DNA from: Polytrichum commune
Lineage: Eukaryota > Streptophyta > Polytrichopsida > Polytrichales > Polytrichaceae
Direction: 5' to 3'
NCBI GenBank assembly: GCA_950295325.1
Contig: OX485809.1
Coordinates: 41,137,081 to 41,201,080 of the forward strand
Length of the DNA stretch: 64,000 nt
Shown: positions 60,561 through 64,000 of the stretch, piece after piece
Layout of the letters: each line of letters opens with the position of its first letter
How positions within the stretch are numbered: the stretch's first letter is position 1
The notes under the pieces: model-generated
The model's database searches: none
Told to the model about the DNA's origin: nothing
What the model saw: only the letters and a program-made list of their open reading frames with translations
Position numbers and translations under genes: made by a program

Positions 60561-62669
60561 CGGTTTGTAACACAACTCTCTATGTTACATCTTGTTGTAG
60601 CCTTGCTCAAGGCACTTTGGTAAAGTTAAGTTCGTGTTGTAATGGAGCTCACTAAGACTTATGCTAAGGACTAACCCTCAAAGTGATTGTGAAGTCATGT
60701 TCAAAAAAACTCTAAACCCCTAATGTTCTATGTGACCATAATTTGGTCGTGTGTAGTTCATTCTGACTCCTTTGACACTAGTTCAAATGGTTTATTGATT
60801 GTTTCAACTACTCCTTTTGTTTATGTTCAAGTATGCTATGTTCTACCATGTGAATAATTTTGGTTTTGGATTAATTCAAATATGGGAATATGCTCTCATT
60901 TGGTTTACAATTAAACCGGTCTACGAACCAAAACTTGACATTTGTCACCTTCGTGGGTTAGGGAGGGCGTATCCTAAACATTTTTTTTGTTGATCCCTAT
61001 ATGCAAATGATTCCCAATTGATCTGAAAATTTGCATGACACTCAATCGCAATATATCCCAAACAATTGCCATGGGAATTTTTAGTTGGACATGTGTTGGT
61101 GGGTGTAAATCCATGTGGAAAGTGTGTAGTTGTGGCAACGTTGCCTCACATTCCAAGCTTCCCAAAATATCATAAAATAATGGTTTCAAGTTTTGTGAGC
61201 TTATTTGAGTATGTTTATTGTCCTTCTTTTGAATGAGGATAACATTTTGTCATTTGGAGATGATTTGAGTGGAGATTAGATCCAAAAACCAACCCTAATT
61301 TTATTTTTTCTAAATTGTTGCCCTTCAAGACCACTATTGACATTCCTATTGTAATCTCTTACATAAGACAACTTCAACTTCAAATTGGACTATAAAGAGT
61401 GACCGTCACGTCTAACACGAAAACATCTATTTGATTGGATTTGTCAAAGAAACCTTAGAACTTCAACTATGATTGTTGAAATTGAGGTCACATTTTTTGG
61501 ACAATTTTGAGAGAAACTGGACATGGGAAGTTAGGGATTAATGAACCTTATCTTTGAACCCAAGTTTGACCAAAAGTTTGGAGTTTGGTTTCTCAAACTA
61601 GGAAGAGTTCTTTCTCAAGTTGGAATGATGAAGTTTCCTAGGAGAATAATACCACACAAAAGCCATTGAACCCAAACCCCAATATATACACTCCTTGAGT
61701 TCAATATAATCAAACTCTTGACCAATAAGATAGTTGGCTTTAGGACCTTTTTCAGTCTTGAACTTGGATGCAAACAAGTACTAATATTCACCTCTAAATC
61801 GAGGCAATAACTTTTGGGTGAAGAGACTCTTAAAGTCATTCTAGGGTTTGAAAATCTTAAAATTGCCTCTTTCGTAAAATTTGGAACCACGAGGGCACAT
61901 GGGTGATGACACAATTGTTGTTCCAAATTTTCAAATTCAATTGACCGTTGATAACATGTTGAATGGATAGTTTGAATATAATCCGGATCATTAATTCATA
62001 TACACGAGTGCAACAATCTAAGATAACATGGGCTAAAACTAGTTTGATGCAAGTTAGGCAAATGCCAAGCAAACTTTAAATAGAGGCATACTTGACATGC
62101 TCAAAATTATAGACATAATAATTCTCAAACTCCAAAACTACCCTAAAGATGGTAACAACTAGGGTCATCTCCTACACTAGATTATTGTGGCTATGGCTTC
62201 AATACAAGTTTTCCACAAGACACATGAACATACACCCCCCCCCCCCAAGAAAAGAAAACACACACACACACACAAACAAACTTCAAGACTTCAACACAAA
62301 CTCACATGCCTCCCATAAAGATATATGTCCAATAACCTCCTCAAATCATCCACATCCACTACTAAACAAAGCCAAACCCTATCTCATTCATCGCACTAAA
62401 CTTGCTAATAAACAAATTTATATTAAGTAACATGCAACAAACTCTTCAATACAAGACCCATACACGATCTTAACACACATCTCTTCTAAGGTAGATGGGC
62501 CTTATTTAGTTCCATTTTGTTGTTTGCTACCTTATACAACTCAATTTTGTGAGTTCAAGTTTATGTGCATCCACAAATGCATATTAAGAAGCTAGGAACA
62601 CTTTTATTAAGCTTTGGAGCTAGTAATTAAAAGTTGGTATGAATCATCAAAGCTCATTGACAGAGAGCT
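60561..62669. other. Intergenic, AT-rich, no gene seen
   Basis: Frames of up to about 100 codons without domains. A C run and an (AC)n tract lie at 62,238-62,275. Confidence 0.45.
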
Positions 62670-62790
62670 GTAAAAAGCCACATAGGTCCTCCCCCCAAAA
62701 ATGTTCAATGTTGAGCATAGAACGGTCAACAAATTTTGAGCATGTAGTCCAATATTCTTTAGATACATGTCTTTCTAGTGTCAAGTCAAA
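62670..62790 (-). repeat. Dispersed repeat family copy (minus orientation)
   Basis: Contains TAGGTCCTCCC, GGTCAACAAATTTTGAGCAT, GTAGTCCAATATTCTTTAGA and TACATGTCTTTCTAGTG, the complement of the plus-strand copies. Confidence 0.6.
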
Positions 62791-63362
62791 TTAGGATGTT
62801 GACCTTTTAGTGCCATAAGCTAAATAAAGTAGACCCAAATTTAGATGTCTAAATAATCATAGAAAAAAATTAGGCTATCTACCTTGTAACATATCCATAG
62901 GCCAGACGTCACCATCCCAAACTACCCCTCCATCCATAAATAGAAAAACTATGAACGCCTCAATCACACCCTCTCAAATCCCTTATGGGCCAACCCATCA
63001 ATTACACTTCCCCACATCTCTCAAACCATTATATTATGAAACGGCCAAGACACTTGTGCAACTAAAGAAACCACGTCTTCTAGCGACAAAACCTTCCTCC
63101 ATCTCTTGTGCACTAATGCGGATAAGGCCGTATCCAAAGTGAACACCAAACCTCACCTCATAGTCTCATAGCCTCATGTACAGTACAATCCCATTCTTAA
63201 AGGACTTCACATGGACAAACACAACAAAGCCTTAAACAAGATTTGCAAAATGCTCTTCACCCATCATATCATCATATTGAAATGTCTTCATCCCTCTTCA
63301 AGTCCATGATTGGATCTATGTTAACATTGCCCATGTAGCCTTAAAACTATCAATGCCCACCT
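62791..63362. other. Intergenic, no gene seen
   Basis: Short frames only. No repeat border or RNA gene recognised. Confidence 0.45.
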
Positions 63363-63850
63363 CCCGGGGGGTGGACTCTTCATACAATGTACGAATTAAC
63401 ATTAGTGTAAGGAGGGGTATCATGTGAGGCATTGATATACATAGTGTACATAAGAGAGAGGTATTGATTTTCTCTAATGTTTATATTTGGAAAGGCTATT
63501 GGCAATGTCAAAGTAAATGTATATGTACAAAAAGGGGCTTAAGGTTTAGAAAAAATATTGACAATAGATGTTAGTTTCACCCAATCCACGTTTTCATCCA
63601 TTCTTGTCATATGGTAATAGTCCTTGAATGACTACATTGTCCATTCTTGTTAGGGTTTGCATTTGGGTGCTAGGTTTTACAAATTGGAGGCACTTGGAGC
63701 ACCCATGGGCTCCCTTGGGCTTTGTTTTTTGGACTGTGGCTAAGTTATTGTGCTCTTGGCTTTCTTCATTTGATTTAAACGTTGCATTCCATGTTCATTG
63801 GAAGTGAAAGTGGATTTTATAAGTAATAGAGGCATATTTGATTCATAATT
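63363..63850 (-). repeat. Inverted copy of the 35,755-36,267 repeat
   Basis: Begins at the same sharp CCCGGGGGGTGGACTCTTCA border and follows the complement through GTCATATGGTAATAGTCC, CATTCTTGTTAGGGTTTGCA and GGCTAAGTTATTGTGCTCTT. Confidence 0.7.
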
Positions 63851-63965
63851 ATAGTTTGTATTTGTAGTGAAGGTATTCATCGCATTAAATTGAAAAGCTT
63901 AGCATAAATACATGAGTCCATTTTCTAGCTTGTTGTTAATACATACACATTTGTTTTTTTTGTTA

Positions 63966-63989
63966 TTATTATTATTATTATTATTATTT
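63966..63989 (+). repeat. (TTA)n microsatellite
   Basis: About eight TTA units near the right end of the window. Confidence 0.85.
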
Positions 63990-64000
63990 TCTCTTGTAAA

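Overview
This is nuclear DNA from a land plant, AT-rich, intron-bearing and dominated by mobile and repeated DNA. The plant assignment rests on a LORELEI-like (LLG) GPI-anchored protein gene, a plant-type 148-residue ubiquitin-conjugating enzyme gene, short interstitial TTTAGGG/CCCTAAA tracts, and a pogo/Lemi-like element with the plant-type terminal sequence. I cannot name the species. The transposase style and repeat load would fit a bryophyte or other seedless plant, but that is a guess.

Only two convincing host genes are present, both on the minus strand. LLG lies at 2.2-5.0 kb (two coding exons, with a 2.36 kb intron made largely of tandem duplications). The E2 gene lies at 23.1-25.6 kb (four coding exons whose reading frames join exactly). 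Their products act in different processes: co-reception of RALF peptides at the cell surface, and ubiquitin transfer.

From left to right the rest is as follows. 6.3-7.3 kb is a dead pogo/Lemi-like element. 8.8-9.3 kb is a PIF/Harbinger-like MITE with a second, older copy at 37.0-37.5 kb. 10.0-18.9 kb is a nest of degraded non-LTR retrotransposons with RNase H, a zinc-knuckle plus restriction-like-endonuclease-type C-terminus and a 2A-like motif. Inside that nest, at 14.0-15.3 kb, is a nearly perfect long inverted repeat with a 9-bp target duplication. 26-38 kb is a field of small repeats, MITEs and tandem duplications. 38.3-49.7 kb is a single 11.3 kb DNA transposon. 49.9-64 kb is again repeats and MITEs with no recognisable host gene.

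The 11.3 kb element is the most interesting object. It has terminal inverted repeats and an 11-bp target duplication, and it sits inside a small TIR repeat whose uninterrupted copy at 55.3-55.8 kb supplies the empty site. It carries two divergently placed genes. One is a MULE-type transposase with a WRKY/GCM-FLYWCH-like zinc finger and a SWIM finger. The other is a long multi-exon gene that appears to combine a ParB-like domain (DGNHR motif) with a C-terminal SAM-dependent DNA-methyltransferase-like domain. The first intron of the ParB/methyltransferase gene holds two striking palindrome arrays, with periods of exactly 32 bp and about 64 bp, and the 32-bp palindromes recur in the transposase intron. 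A working hypothesis is that the element encodes its own DNA-binding/methylation protein together with cis-acting palindromic sites. The copy seen here carries two in-frame stops and several frameshifts, so it may be decayed, or some of the breaks may be sequence errors.
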